Assembly (NCBI RefSeq): GCF_001921865.1
Contig: NZ_MSCT01000002.1
Coordinates: forward strand, 1 to 64,000
DNA: 64,000 nt
Source: Pseudomonas chlororaphis
Lineage (GTDB): Bacteria; Pseudomonadota; Gammaproteobacteria; Pseudomonadales; Pseudomonadaceae
Direction of reading: 5' to 3'
Shown here: piece after piece, positions 35,392 to 44,003 of the stretch
Position numbering within the stretch: the first letter of the stretch is position 1
Layout: every line of letters starts with the position of its first letter
Position numbers and translations under genes: made by a program
Notes under the pieces: model-generated
Told to the model about the DNA's origin: nothing
Seen by the model: only the letters and a program-made list of their open reading frames with translations
The model's database searches: none

Positions 35392-35856
35392 ATGTCCCAG
35401 GAAAACCAGGACCCGCTCGCGGGCCTCTATCAGCTGGCCGATGCGCTCAACCTGAGCCTGTCGGCGGGTGAAAAGCACATCCTCGAAGCCTGGATGCGCA
35501 GCCAGCCGCAGACCGGCGTCATGGACAAGGTGCTCAACCAGACCCAGCACCTGATCGAGAGCGAAAGGCTGCGCACCAGCGAGTTGATGGCGCAAGCCAA
35601 GGCCAGCGAAAGCGAGTTGCAGAAGAACACCGAGCAGCGCGAAGCGGTGATTCGCCAGTGGCTGGCGGCCAAGCAGCAGGCGGCCGCCGCCGAGGTGGGC
35701 GCGCGGCCCGCGCAGACACTGGGCGCCGAGCAGGCCGAGCTGATCCGCCAGACGGTCGACGAGGCCGTCAAGGCGCAGATGCAGGGGTTGGTCCAGCAGG
35801 TCGAGGCGGTGCTGGCCCATCTCGCCCAGTCCGCGCAAGCGCCTGCGGAGCATTGA
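35392..35856 (+). CDS. Coiled-coil hypothetical protein of the reb cluster
   Basis: 154 residues from ATG 35392 with AGGAGGAA upstream. It is almost all helical: an N-terminal LAGLYQLADALNLSLSAGEKHILEAWM segment, then a long Glu/Gln/Ala-rich coiled coil (about 60-150). I know no family name for it. Its place between the peptidase and two rebB genes suggests a structural or assembly role. Confidence 0.7.
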   Translation: MSQENQDPLAGLYQLADALNLSLSAGEKHILEAWMRSQPQTGVMDKVLNQTQHLIESERLRTSELMAQAKASESELQKNTEQREAVIRQWLAAKQQAAAAEVGARPAQTLGAEQAELIRQTVDEAVKAQMQGLVQQVEAVLAHLAQSAQAPAEH

Positions 35857-35901
35857 AGGCCGGTTGTTTCACAGCGTTCGTTTTGCCGCGTTCATTAATA
35901 A

Positions 35902-35919
35902 ACACGGAACCCGCCGTGT
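35902..35919 (+). promoter_or_regulatory. Small inverted repeat before the second rebB
   Basis: ACACGG-AACCCG-CCGTGT, 22 bases before ATG 35941 and following an A+T-rich TTCATTAATAA. It may mark an internal promoter or mRNA hairpin for the strongly expressed structural genes. Confidence 0.35.
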
Positions 35920-35940
35920 ACTAACAAGGGAAGTTGAACC

Positions 35941-36255
35941 ATGCCATTAGTCAACGAGCAAATTACCGACGCGGTCACCCAGACCAACGTCAAAGTGGTG
36001 GCTGAAGCGCCAGCGATGGCGATGAGTACCATCTATCAGTCCATGGCCCAGGCCACGGCGATTCTGTTCCAGAACGCCGTTTCTGCGCAGCAGCAACAAA
36101 ATACCCTGGCCCAGGCGGCGACCAACCAGGGCGTGATGCAGATCTACAGCGTCGATACCACCGCAGGCGCGGCGGCTACCGAAAAAGTGGCTCAGGGCGG
36201 CGTGGCCGACAACCTGACCAGCCTGCTGACGGTCCTCAAGTCGTTCAACCCTTGA
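35941..36255 (+). CDS. rebB: RebB family R-body protein
   Basis: 104 residues: the RebB core ITDAVTQTNVKVVAEAPAMA plus the C-terminal extension IYSVDTTAGAAATEKVAQGG. It is nearly identical to the next gene over its second half (QQQQNTLAQAATNQGVMQIY onwards), showing a tandem duplication. Expected to be a main subunit of the R-body ribbon. GGGAAG precedes the start. Confidence 0.92.
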   Translation: MPLVNEQITDAVTQTNVKVVAEAPAMAMSTIYQSMAQATAILFQNAVSAQQQQNTLAQAATNQGVMQIYSVDTTAGAAATEKVAQGGVADNLTSLLTVLKSFNP

Positions 36256-36305
36256 TCGGGTGAGCGTTAACGGAAGTTGTTCTTTTTTAACCTGGAGTTT
36301 CACTT

Positions 36306-36617
36306 ATGAGCACAGTCAGTCCGCAAATCACCGATGCCGTCACCCAGACCAACGTCAAGGTCGTGGCCGAAGCGCCCGCCATGTCGATGGGCACCATCTA
36401 CCAATCCCTGGGGCAATCCGTCGCGATCCTGTTCCAGAACTCGGTATCGGCCCAGCAACAGCAAAACACCCTGGCCCAGGCAGCCACCAACCAGGGCGTG
36501 ATGCAGATCTACAGCGTCGACACCACCGCCGGCGCGGCGGCCACCGAAAAAGTGGCCCAGGGCGGTGTGGGCGATAACCTCACCAGCCTGCTGACGATCC
36601 TCAAGTCGTTCACTTAA
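36306..36617 (+). CDS. rebB: RebB family R-body protein (duplicate)
   Basis: 103 residues. It differs from the copy at 35941 mainly near the N-terminus (MSTVSPQ versus MPLVNEQ) and around residues 27-45. The region from QQQQNTLAQ to the C-terminus is almost unchanged. A CTGGAG box precedes the start. It is the last gene before a terminator, and the pair would allow two subunit variants in one polymer. Confidence 0.92.
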   Translation: MSTVSPQITDAVTQTNVKVVAEAPAMSMGTIYQSLGQSVAILFQNSVSAQQQQNTLAQAATNQGVMQIYSVDTTAGAAATEKVAQGGVGDNLTSLLTILKSFT

Positions 36618-36636
36618 GGCCTGGCCTCGCCCGGAA

Positions 36637-36665
36637 CCCTGCAGCCTCACGGCTGCGGGGTTTTT
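36637..36665 (+). terminator. Terminator of the reb cluster
   Basis: CCCTGCAGCC-TCAC-GGCTGCGGGG followed by five T; one T-G wobble in the stem. Confidence 0.9.
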
Positions 36666-36692
36666 GCGTTTCGGCATCGCCACCCTAGCCCT

Positions 36693-36785
36693 TTGCAGGA
36701 GCGAGCTTGCTCGCGATAAAGAACGCCCGTTCAACAGCGATGTCGACCGTCAGGCCGCCATCGCGAGCAAGCTCGCTCCTACAGG
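36693..36785. repeat. REP doublet (GCGAGCAAGCTCGCTCC family)
   Basis: GCAGGAGCGAGCTTGCTCGC and its inverse GCGAGCAAGCTCGCTCCTAC lie about 45 bp apart. Confidence 0.85.
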
Positions 36786-37071
36786 GGGGCTGCAACCGTG
36801 GAGGCGGGGTGTCGTTGATCCGAAAAATTCTGCTAAAGCGGCGTTTTCGTTCTTTTTTTTGAACGGACTATTGTCCTTTACCGAGGTTGACCCTAGGATT
36901 CGTTTGAGATTTCAAACGCTCTTGTCCAAGAGCCGACCCACACGTCTATTCTGATAGGCGCTGTTTCTGTACTTGAGCCCGGTAAAAGATTTTCCTGACG
37001 GCAGCCTGTCAAGGCGCCTTTCAACAATCACAATTCGCTCCGCCCCGCGCGGTGCTGTTAAGGAAACCGAC

Positions 37072-38514
37072 ATGCAGCTTAAAGACGCCCAGTTGTTCCG
37101 CCAGCAAGCCTTCATCGATGGGGCTTGGGTCGACGCGGACAATGGCCAGACGATCAAAGTGAACAACCCGGCCACGGGCGAGATCATCGGCAGCGTGCCG
37201 AAGATGGGCGCCGCGGAAACCCGTCGCGCCATCGAAGCCGCCGACAAGGCCCTGCCGGCCTGGCGCGCGCTGACCGCCAAGGAGCGGGCGACCAAGCTGC
37301 GTCGCTGGTACGAGCTGCTGATCGAAAACCAGGACGACCTGGGCCGCCTGATGACCCTGGAACAGGGCAAGCCGCTGGCCGAAGCCAAGGGCGAAATCGC
37401 CTACGCCGCGTCCTTCATCGAATGGTTCGCCGAAGAAGCCAAGCGCATCTACGGCGACGTGATCCCCGGCCACCAGCCAGACAAGCGCCTGATCGTGATC
37501 AAGCAGCCGATCGGCGTGACCGCGGCCATCACCCCGTGGAACTTCCCGGCGGCGATGATCACCCGTAAAGCCGGCCCGGCCCTGGCCGCCGGTTGCACCA
37601 TGGTGATCAAGCCGGCTTCGCAGACCCCGTTCTCCGCCCTGGCCCTGGTCGAGCTGGCCCACCGCGCCGGCATCCCCAAAGGCGTGCTGAGCGTGGTCAC
37701 CGGCAGCGCCGGCGAAGTGGGCGGCGAGCTGACCAGCAACCCGATCGTGCGCAAGCTGTCGTTCACCGGCTCGACCGAAATCGGTCGCCAGCTGATGGCC
37801 GAATGCGCCAAGGACATCAAGAAGGTTTCCCTGGAACTGGGCGGCAACGCGCCGTTCATCGTGTTCGACGACGCGGACCTGGATAAGGCCGTCGAAGGCG
37901 CGATCATCTCCAAGTACCGCAACAACGGCCAGACCTGCGTCTGCGCCAATCGCCTGTACATCCAGGATTCGGTCTACGACGCCTTCGCCGAAAAACTGAA
38001 AGCGGCGGTGGCCAAGCTGAAGATCGGCAACGGCCTGGAAGAGGGCACCACCACCGGTCCCTTGATCGACGAAAAAGCCGTGGCCAAGGTCCAGGAACAC
38101 ATCGCCGACGCCCTGGGCAAAGGCGCGACCCTGCTGGCCGGCGGCAAGTCCATCGAAGGCAACTTCTTCGAGCCGACCATCCTGGTCAACGTGCCGAAAG
38201 ACGCCGCCGTGGCCAAGGAAGAAACCTTCGGCCCGCTGGCGCCGCTGTTCCGTTTCAAGGACGAGGCCGAAGTGATCGCCATGTCCAACGACACCGAATT
38301 CGGCCTGGCTTCCTACTTCTATGCCCGCGACCTGGGCCGTGTGTTCCGCGTGGCCGAGGCCCTGGAATACGGCATGGTCGGGGTCAACACCGGGCTGATC
38401 TCCAACGAAGTTGCGCCGTTCGGCGGCATCAAGGCCTCGGGCCTGGGCCGCGAAGGCTCCAAGTACGGCATCGAGGATTACCTGGAAATCAAATACCTCT
38501 GCCTGGGCATCTAA
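37072..38514 (+). CDS. gabD: GabD, NADP-dependent succinate-semialdehyde dehydrogenase
   Basis: 480 residues, the length of GabD. Aldehyde-dehydrogenase motifs include TPWNFPAAM, FTGSTEIG, the general-base ELGGNAPFIV and the catalytic cysteine in NNGQTCVCANR. It oxidises succinate semialdehyde to succinate, the second step of GABA breakdown. ATG 37072 follows AAGGAAACCGAC. gabT comes 192 bp later and very likely forms one regulated unit with it. Confidence 0.96.
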   Translation: MQLKDAQLFRQQAFIDGAWVDADNGQTIKVNNPATGEIIGSVPKMGAAETRRAIEAADKALPAWRALTAKERATKLRRWYELLIENQDDLGRLMTLEQGKPLAEAKGEIAYAASFIEWFAEEAKRIYGDVIPGHQPDKRLIVIKQPIGVTAAITPWNFPAAMITRKAGPALAAGCTMVIKPASQTPFSALALVELAHRAGIPKGVLSVVTGSAGEVGGELTSNPIVRKLSFTGSTEIGRQLMAECAKDIKKVSLELGGNAPFIVFDDADLDKAVEGAIISKYRNNGQTCVCANRLYIQDSVYDAFAEKLKAAVAKLKIGNGLEEGTTTGPLIDEKAVAKVQEHIADALGKGATLLAGGKSIEGNFFEPTILVNVPKDAAVAKEETFGPLAPLFRFKDEAEVIAMSNDTEFGLASYFYARDLGRVFRVAEALEYGMVGVNTGLISNEVAPFGGIKASGLGREGSKYGIEDYLEIKYLCLGI

Positions 38515-38706
38515 GTTCGAAGGGCAAGGCATTGCTGCAAGCGCAAAGGGCACGAGAGCGCTGTCCCTTTGCGCCGTTTCACCGATTGAATTTTCTCTGT
38601 GGCCGGTAACCCTGTGGCAGTCGATCATCGCATGCTGTCGCAGTTCGTCTTCCCGCCGCGTCATCCTTGAACCACGCCGACCGATGAGCGGCGAATGAGG
38701 ACTGTA

Positions 38707-39984
38707 ATGAGCAAGACTAACGCTGACTTGATGGCCCGCCGTGTTGCCGCTGTTCCACGCGGTGTAGGGCAGATTCACCCGATCTTCGCCGATTCCGCGA
38801 AGAACGCCACGGTAACCGACGTTGAAGGTCGTGAGTTCATCGACTTCGCCGGCGGTATCGCCGTGCTCAACACCGGCCACCTGCACCCGAAAATCATCGC
38901 CGCGGTGACCGAGCAGCTGAACAAGCTGACCCACACTTGCTTCCAGGTCCTGGCCTACGAGCCTTACGTGGAACTGTGCGAAAAAGTGAACGCCAAGGTG
39001 CCTGGCGATTTCGCCAAGAAAACCCTGCTGGTGACCACCGGTTCCGAAGCCGTGGAAAACTCCGTGAAGATCGCCCGTGCCGCCACTGGCCGCGCCGGCG
39101 TGATCGCCTTCACCGGCGCCTACCACGGCCGCACCATGATGACCCTGGGCCTGACCGGCAAGGTCGTGCCGTACTCGGCCGGCATGGGCCTGATGCCAGG
39201 CGGCATCTTCCGCGCGCTGTACCCGAACGAGTTGCACGGTGTGAGCGTCGACGATTCGATCGCCAGCATCGAGCGCATCTTCAAGAACGATGCCGAGCCT
39301 AAAGACATCGCCGCGATCATCATTGAGCCGGTGCAGGGCGAAGGCGGTTTCTACATCGCGCCCAAAGAGTTCATGAAGCGCCTGCGCGCCTTGTGCGACC
39401 TGCACGGCATCCTGCTGATCGCCGACGAAGTGCAGACCGGCGCTGGCCGTACCGGCACCTTCTTCGCCATGGAACAGATGGGCGTCGCCGCCGACCTGAC
39501 CACCTTCGCCAAGTCCATCGCGGGCGGCTTCCCGCTGGCCGGTGTCTGCGGCAAGGCCGAATACATGGACGCCATCGCTCCAGGCGGCCTGGGCGGCACC
39601 TATGCCGGTAGCCCGATCGCCTGCGCCGCGGCCCTGGCCGTGATGGACGTGTTCGAGGAAGAGCACCTGCTGGATCGCTGCAAGGCTGTCGGCGAGCGTC
39701 TGGTGACCGGCCTCAAGGCCATCCAGGCCAAGTACCCGGTGATCGGCGAAGTGCGCGCCCTGGGCTCGATGATCGCGGTCGAGCTGTTCGACGACGGCGA
39801 CTTCCACAAGCCGAACGCCGCTGCCGTGGCTGCCGTGGTGGCCAAGGCACGCGACAAGGGCCTGATCCTGCTGTCCTGCGGCACCTACGGCAACGTGTTG
39901 CGCGTGCTGGTTCCGCTGACCTCGCCGGACGAGCAACTGGATAAAGGCCTGGCGATCATCGAAGAGTGCTTCTCGGAGCTCTGA
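38707..39984 (+). CDS. gabT: GabT, 4-aminobutyrate aminotransferase
   Basis: 425 residues from ATG 38707. Class-III aminotransferase features are TTGSEAVENSVKIARAATGR, IIEPVQGEGGF, DEVQTGAGRTG and the PLP lysine in FAKSIAGGFPLAGV. It moves the amino group of GABA to 2-oxoglutarate, giving succinate semialdehyde for GabD. A tight terminator follows. Confidence 0.96.
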   Translation: MSKTNADLMARRVAAVPRGVGQIHPIFADSAKNATVTDVEGREFIDFAGGIAVLNTGHLHPKIIAAVTEQLNKLTHTCFQVLAYEPYVELCEKVNAKVPGDFAKKTLLVTTGSEAVENSVKIARAATGRAGVIAFTGAYHGRTMMTLGLTGKVVPYSAGMGLMPGGIFRALYPNELHGVSVDDSIASIERIFKNDAEPKDIAAIIIEPVQGEGGFYIAPKEFMKRLRALCDLHGILLIADEVQTGAGRTGTFFAMEQMGVAADLTTFAKSIAGGFPLAGVCGKAEYMDAIAPGGLGGTYAGSPIACAAALAVMDVFEEEHLLDRCKAVGERLVTGLKAIQAKYPVIGEVRALGSMIAVELFDDGDFHKPNAAAVAAVVAKARDKGLILLSCGTYGNVLRVLVPLTSPDEQLDKGLAIIEECFSEL

Positions 39985-40021
39985 TCCCGCAGGGGCCTGG
40001 TTGCCTGTGAGCCGATCGACA

Positions 40022-40047
40022 AAAAACCCGCTACGGCGGGTTTTTTT
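40022..40047 (+). terminator. Terminator after gabT
   Basis: AAAAACCCGC-TACG-GCGGGTTTTT: a 10-bp stem with a TACG tetraloop and a T run. Confidence 0.93.
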
Positions 40048-40135
40048 ATGCCGGGCTGCCCGTTCGAGGGCATTTGCGCTGTATGGATCGGTCGGCTTTG
40101 ACTAAGGTGCAGGGATTGCCCAAGGAGCGTGCTGC

Positions 40136-41350
40136 ATGACTGCTGTGGATTTACCCGCTGTACCGCGAGTGTTGATTGCCGAGGCGGACCCCTGGGCACG
40201 CGACTTGTTGAAACAGGTGTTGCTGAACGTACGTTGCGATGCCCGGCTGGATGTCTGTGCCGACGGTCAGGAAGCCCTGCAGCTGCTGGCCGAAAAACCC
40301 TACGACCTGGTGATCGCCGACTGGGAATTGCCCGGCGTCGATGGCCTGGGCGTGCTGCGCAGCGTGCGCCAGCGCAAGCGCAATCCGGTGTTGCCCTTTA
40401 TCCTCCTGAGCCATCGCAGCGACAGCGCCAGTGTGCGCGAAGCCTTGCCGCTGGCGCCGACGGCCTACCTGACCAAGCCGCTGGACATGGACGGCCTGAC
40501 CCAGCGCTTGCAGGACCTGCTGCTGGACGCTGGCCAGGAAGTGTCGTGCGAGGTTCCGGCCCTGGCGCCGGGCATGACCTTGTGGACCTTTCTCGAACGC
40601 CGTCGCGATCAGGCCGACGGTGCGCCGTTGCTCACCGATGTGCAGCTGGCGGTGAAACGCAGCCTCAACCCCGACGGCCTCGACCTCAAGTTGCTGGAAG
40701 AGGAAGTGCGTACCGATCCGCAGATCACCGCGGTGTTGATCGCCGCGGCCAACAGCGCCGCCCAGCACCATGGCAGCGCCGTGCAGACCCTGCCTCAGGC
40801 CCTGCACCGGCTGGGTTCCGGGCAGAGCATGAACCTGATCCTCGGCCTGACCCTCAAGCGCAGCGCACACCTGAACGATCCGGCGCTGGCCGACTATGCC
40901 GAGCGTTACTGGGACCTGTCGCTGCACACCGCGGAATATGGGCGGACCCTGGCCCGGCTGCTGGATCTGGACCAGGAGCGCTGCTATTGCGCGGGCATGC
41001 TGCATCGCCTGGGGGACCTGGCGTTGCTGCGTTGCCTGCAAGAATGGAAGCAGGCCGGCGGCGCGCTGGACGACATGGAAGAAATTGGCGACGCCCTGGC
41101 CCGGTTCGGCGCCGGCTACGGTTCGGCCTTGCGCACCCGCTGGCGCCTGCCGCTGGAGTTGCGCGATCTGATTGCCTCGGTCTACCTGCTGGGCGGTGGG
41201 GTTTATTCGCGCGAGGCGCTGGTGATGAACCTCTCCGCCCAGCTCGCCCGCCTGCAGCCCTCCGAGGGCCTCGAAGAACTGGCCAGCAGCAAGACCGCGC
41301 GGCTGCTGAAGATCGGTCTGCCGGAGCTGGTTCGCCTGCGCAAAGGCTGA
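40136..41350 (+). CDS. Response regulator with HDOD output domain
   Basis: 404 residues. The receiver domain (about 10-130) has its phosphoacceptor Asp62 in LVIADWELPG and the conserved Lys in YLTKPLD. The HDOD domain (about 160-370) shows LEEEVRTDPQITAVLIAAANS and CAGMLHRLGDLALLR. HDOD proteins act in signalling, often in cell-cycle, motility or c-di-GMP networks. No kinase gene is adjacent, so it is an orphan. It sits between gabT and a diguanylate cyclase gene on the opposite strand. Confidence 0.88.
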   Translation: MTAVDLPAVPRVLIAEADPWARDLLKQVLLNVRCDARLDVCADGQEALQLLAEKPYDLVIADWELPGVDGLGVLRSVRQRKRNPVLPFILLSHRSDSASVREALPLAPTAYLTKPLDMDGLTQRLQDLLLDAGQEVSCEVPALAPGMTLWTFLERRRDQADGAPLLTDVQLAVKRSLNPDGLDLKLLEEEVRTDPQITAVLIAAANSAAQHHGSAVQTLPQALHRLGSGQSMNLILGLTLKRSAHLNDPALADYAERYWDLSLHTAEYGRTLARLLDLDQERCYCAGMLHRLGDLALLRCLQEWKQAGGALDDMEEIGDALARFGAGYGSALRTRWRLPLELRDLIASVYLLGGGVYSREALVMNLSAQLARLQPSEGLEELASSKTARLLKIGLPELVRLRKG

Positions 41351-41412
41351 TCGCGAGCAAGCTCGCTCCTACAGGTACGTGGATAACCTGTAGGAGCGAG
41401 CTTGCTCGCGAT
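41351..41412. repeat. REP doublet, 61-bp near-perfect inverted repeat
   Basis: TCGCGAGCAAGCTCGCTCC-TACAGG and its inverse around GTACGTGGATAA. The same unit recurs almost unchanged at 51836 and 54127. Confidence 0.9.
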
Positions 41413-41438
41413 ACCGGCGCCGCGCCCCTCGCGGCAAC

Positions 41439-42431
41439 CTACCCCGAAACGATCCGGTTCTTGCCCTGGCGCTTGGCCTCGTACATCGCCGCGTCGGCGC
41501 GGGCGAACAGGCTGTCGAGGTTTTCGTCGTCGGCGGTGAGGCTGGTCAGGCCCTGGCTGACGGTAATGCTGAACGGCTCCTCGCCATGGCTGAAGACCAA
41601 GCGCTGGATTTCCCGTTGCAGGCGCTCGGCGACCTGGCGCGCCATGTCCGGGGCGCAGCCGGGGAAGATCGCGGCAAACTCCTCGCCGCCGATCCGTCCG
41701 AACAGGTCGCCGCGGCGCAGGGTGGCGCGGCCGGTCTCGGCGATACGTTGCAGGACGTTGTCGCCTTCGGGGTGGCCGTAGGTGTCGTTGACCACCTTGA
41801 AATCGTCGATGTCCAGCAACAGGAAGGCCAGCGGCGTGCCTTGCAGGCGCGCCTGCTCGAATTCCTGGTTGGCGCACTCGAAGAAGTGCCGGCGGTTGCT
41901 GCTCTGGGTCAGGACGTCGGTGGTGGCCAGGCGTTGCAGCTCGGTTTCCAGCTGCTTTTTCTCGGTGATGTCTTCGGCGAGGCCGACGATGATCACCGGG
42001 TCCCCCGGCTCGGTATTGCGATTGATGAAGCACTTGTCGCTGAGCCAGCGGATGTCGCCCTGGGCGTCGATGATCCGGTACTCGCGGTCTTCCACCGCGC
42101 CTGTTTCCAGCACCTGGGCCAGGCTGCGCTCGGCGTATTCGAGGTCGTCGGGGTAGATGCTGTCGCGCCACTCGTTGAAGTCGGCCAGCAGCAGGCCCGC
42201 GGAGCGACCGAAGATGCGTTCGTACGCCGGGCTGACATACAGCACCTGGCGGGTTTCCCAGTTGAATGCCCAGAGCACGGCATTGACGCTCACCAGCAAG
42301 GAGCTGAACAGCTGTTCGCGCTCCGTCAGCCGGGCGACCTCGCCCTGGGCGTGCATCAGCGCCATCAGGGTTTGTGCGGCCTCGGGCCACTGGGGAAACG
42401 CGGATGGGAGTTGTGGGTTCTTGTTGACCAT
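41439..42431 (-). CDS. PAS-GGDEF diguanylate cyclase
   Basis: 330 residues from ATG 42431. A PAS domain (about 45-160; VLYVSPAYERIFGR, YRIIDAQGDIRWLSDK) precedes a GGDEF domain (about 170-328). The latter has an active-site GGEEF in GRIGGEEFAAIF and an RxxD I-site (RRGD) five residues before it. It therefore should make c-di-GMP with product inhibition. The gene converges on the HDOD regulator and may feed PNAG or adhesin control, though no direct link is visible. Confidence 0.92.
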   Translation of the reverse strand: MVNKNPQLPSAFPQWPEAAQTLMALMHAQGEVARLTEREQLFSSLLVSVNAVLWAFNWETRQVLYVSPAYERIFGRSAGLLLADFNEWRDSIYPDDLEYAERSLAQVLETGAVEDREYRIIDAQGDIRWLSDKCFINRNTEPGDPVIIVGLAEDITEKKQLETELQRLATTDVLTQSSNRRHFFECANQEFEQARLQGTPLAFLLLDIDDFKVVNDTYGHPEGDNVLQRIAETGRATLRRGDLFGRIGGEEFAAIFPGCAPDMARQVAERLQREIQRLVFSHGEEPFSITVSQGLTSLTADDENLDSLFARADAAMYEAKRQGKNRIVSG

Positions 42432-42673
42432 CGGCACAGATCTCGAAACGCACGCCGCTGGACAAATGCAGCGGTCACGCAAAGCCCGCCTGGATGGCGA
42501 AGTGTTGCTTGAGATAGGGGATTGGCGATGAAGTTCCCGTTGGCCGTGGCCGGGAAGCAGGCTCCCGCTGGGCGGTCACTCCGCCGGGGGGAATCCCTTG
42601 AAAACCGGGGCCTGGCGGCCAGGTCCGCCCGCCACGGCCGGTGAGGCGCAATGGCGGGGCGGGGGGCTTGGCG

Positions 42674-43858
42674 TCAGGCGTTGGCGGGGCGCAGCGAGTA
42701 GGTCTTCAGCTGGTTGGCGAAGTCGCGCAGCGATTGGATCCCGCTGGCCTCGGCTTCGTGGACCCAGTCCTTGATCGCGGCCAGCATGTCGTGGCCGTTG
42801 GAACTGGTCTTGGCCCAGATCTGTTGCAGCGCCAGGCGTTTTTCGTAGATCACTTTCAGTGCCTGGCTGTGCTCCAGCATGTTCTGGATACGCGCATGGT
42901 GGCGCTCTTCCAGCAGGCTGGTTTCCCGCGACAGCAGGCGCTTGGCGCGATGGAACTGGTGGCGCACCGAGTGATCGACCTTGTCCAGCTCCTGCTTGAC
43001 CAGCGGCGCGATCACCAGCTTGCGGTACTGCGCCATGATCTGGAAGCGGTTGTTGAGGATCGCCATCGCCGTGTCCATGTCCAGGTGGCCCTTGCCTTCG
43101 ACCCGGTGGGCGATCGGCGCCACGCGCTGCACCTTGGCCAGGCGCAGGAAGCTGAACACCTTGATCCAGGCCCAGCCCAGGTCGAACTCCCACTTCTTCA
43201 CCGACAGCTTGGCCGAGTTGGGGTAGGTGTGATGGTTGTTGTGCAGTTCTTCGCCGCCCACCAGGATGCCCCAGGGCACCAGGTTGGTCGCCGCGTCGCG
43301 GCACTCGAAGTTGCGATAGCCGACCGCATGGCCCAGGCCGTTGATCACGCCGGCGGCCCAGAACGGAATCCACATCATCTGGATCGCCCAGATGGTGATG
43401 CCGATGGTGCCGAACAGCAGCAGGTCGATCACCGCCATCAGCGCCACGCCGCCCAGCTTGTAGCGCGAGTAGAGGTTGCGCTCGATCCAGTCGTCCGGGC
43501 AGTTCTTGCCGTAGATGCGCAGGGTTTCCGGGTTCTTCGCCTCTTCGCGATACAACTCGGCCCCTTTGCGCAGCACCGTGGACAGGCCCTTGATCACCGG
43601 GCTGTGGGGGTCGTCCTCGGTTTCGCATTTGGCGTGGTGCTTGCGGTGGATGGCGGTCCACTCGCGGGTGTTCTGCGCCGTGGTCAGCCACAGCCAGAAG
43701 CGGAAGAAATGTTTCAGGCCGGCATTGAGCTCCAGGGAGCGATGGGCTGAATAGCGATGCAGGTAAACCGTGACGCCCACGATGGTGATGTGGGTCATGA
43801 CCAGGGTGACTGCGACCAGTTGCCAGGCCGACAAGCCAAGAAAACCTTCGTACCACAT
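42674..43858 (-). CDS. desA: DesA, membrane acyl-lipid/acyl-CoA delta-9 desaturase
   Basis: 394 residues from ATG 43858. Membrane desaturase with three His boxes: HRYSAH, HRKHHAKC (as HxxHH) and HNNHHTYP. Membrane helices surround the first box and lie at about 130-185. The C-terminal ~120 residues are helical. It matches P. aeruginosa DesA (PA0286), which introduces double bonds into phospholipid acyl chains under aerobic conditions. The divergent GGDEF/EAL gene is also its neighbour in P. aeruginosa. Confidence 0.9.
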   Translation of the reverse strand: MWYEGFLGLSAWQLVAVTLVMTHITIVGVTVYLHRYSAHRSLELNAGLKHFFRFWLWLTTAQNTREWTAIHRKHHAKCETEDDPHSPVIKGLSTVLRKGAELYREEAKNPETLRIYGKNCPDDWIERNLYSRYKLGGVALMAVIDLLLFGTIGITIWAIQMMWIPFWAAGVINGLGHAVGYRNFECRDAATNLVPWGILVGGEELHNNHHTYPNSAKLSVKKWEFDLGWAWIKVFSFLRLAKVQRVAPIAHRVEGKGHLDMDTAMAILNNRFQIMAQYRKLVIAPLVKQELDKVDHSVRHQFHRAKRLLSRETSLLEERHHARIQNMLEHSQALKVIYEKRLALQQIWAKTSSNGHDMLAAIKDWVHEAEASGIQSLRDFANQLKTYSLRPANA

Positions 43859-44003
43859 AGGCTGTAGGGCCCTCGATAAAGAAAAAACAGCAGTCGCATT
43901 ATCACCAAGCGGACACAGAAAACCAGTCGCCCTTTCAGATAAGAGTGGCGAGATGTTTCTTCCTCTATAATCCCAAGTTTTTCGTAAGGACATTGACGAC
44001 CTT

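Larger units (their letters stand above)
36618..37071. other. 454-bp region between the reb cluster and gabD
   Basis: It holds a terminator (36637-36665), a REP doublet (36693-36785) and then about 290 bp of gabD leader, partly A+T-rich (GTTTTCGTTCTTTTTTTTGAA near 36842). The gab promoter must lie in this last part; no gene is seen. Confidence 0.6.

Noticed and set aside
36693-36785. REP doublet as a possible phage attachment site
   Set aside because: The same element occurs many times in the window with no integrase or direct repeats beside it.
37021-39936. A 971-codon antisense frame across gabD and gabT
   Set aside because: It is a shadow of two clear housekeeping genes; length alone is not evidence in G+C-rich DNA.
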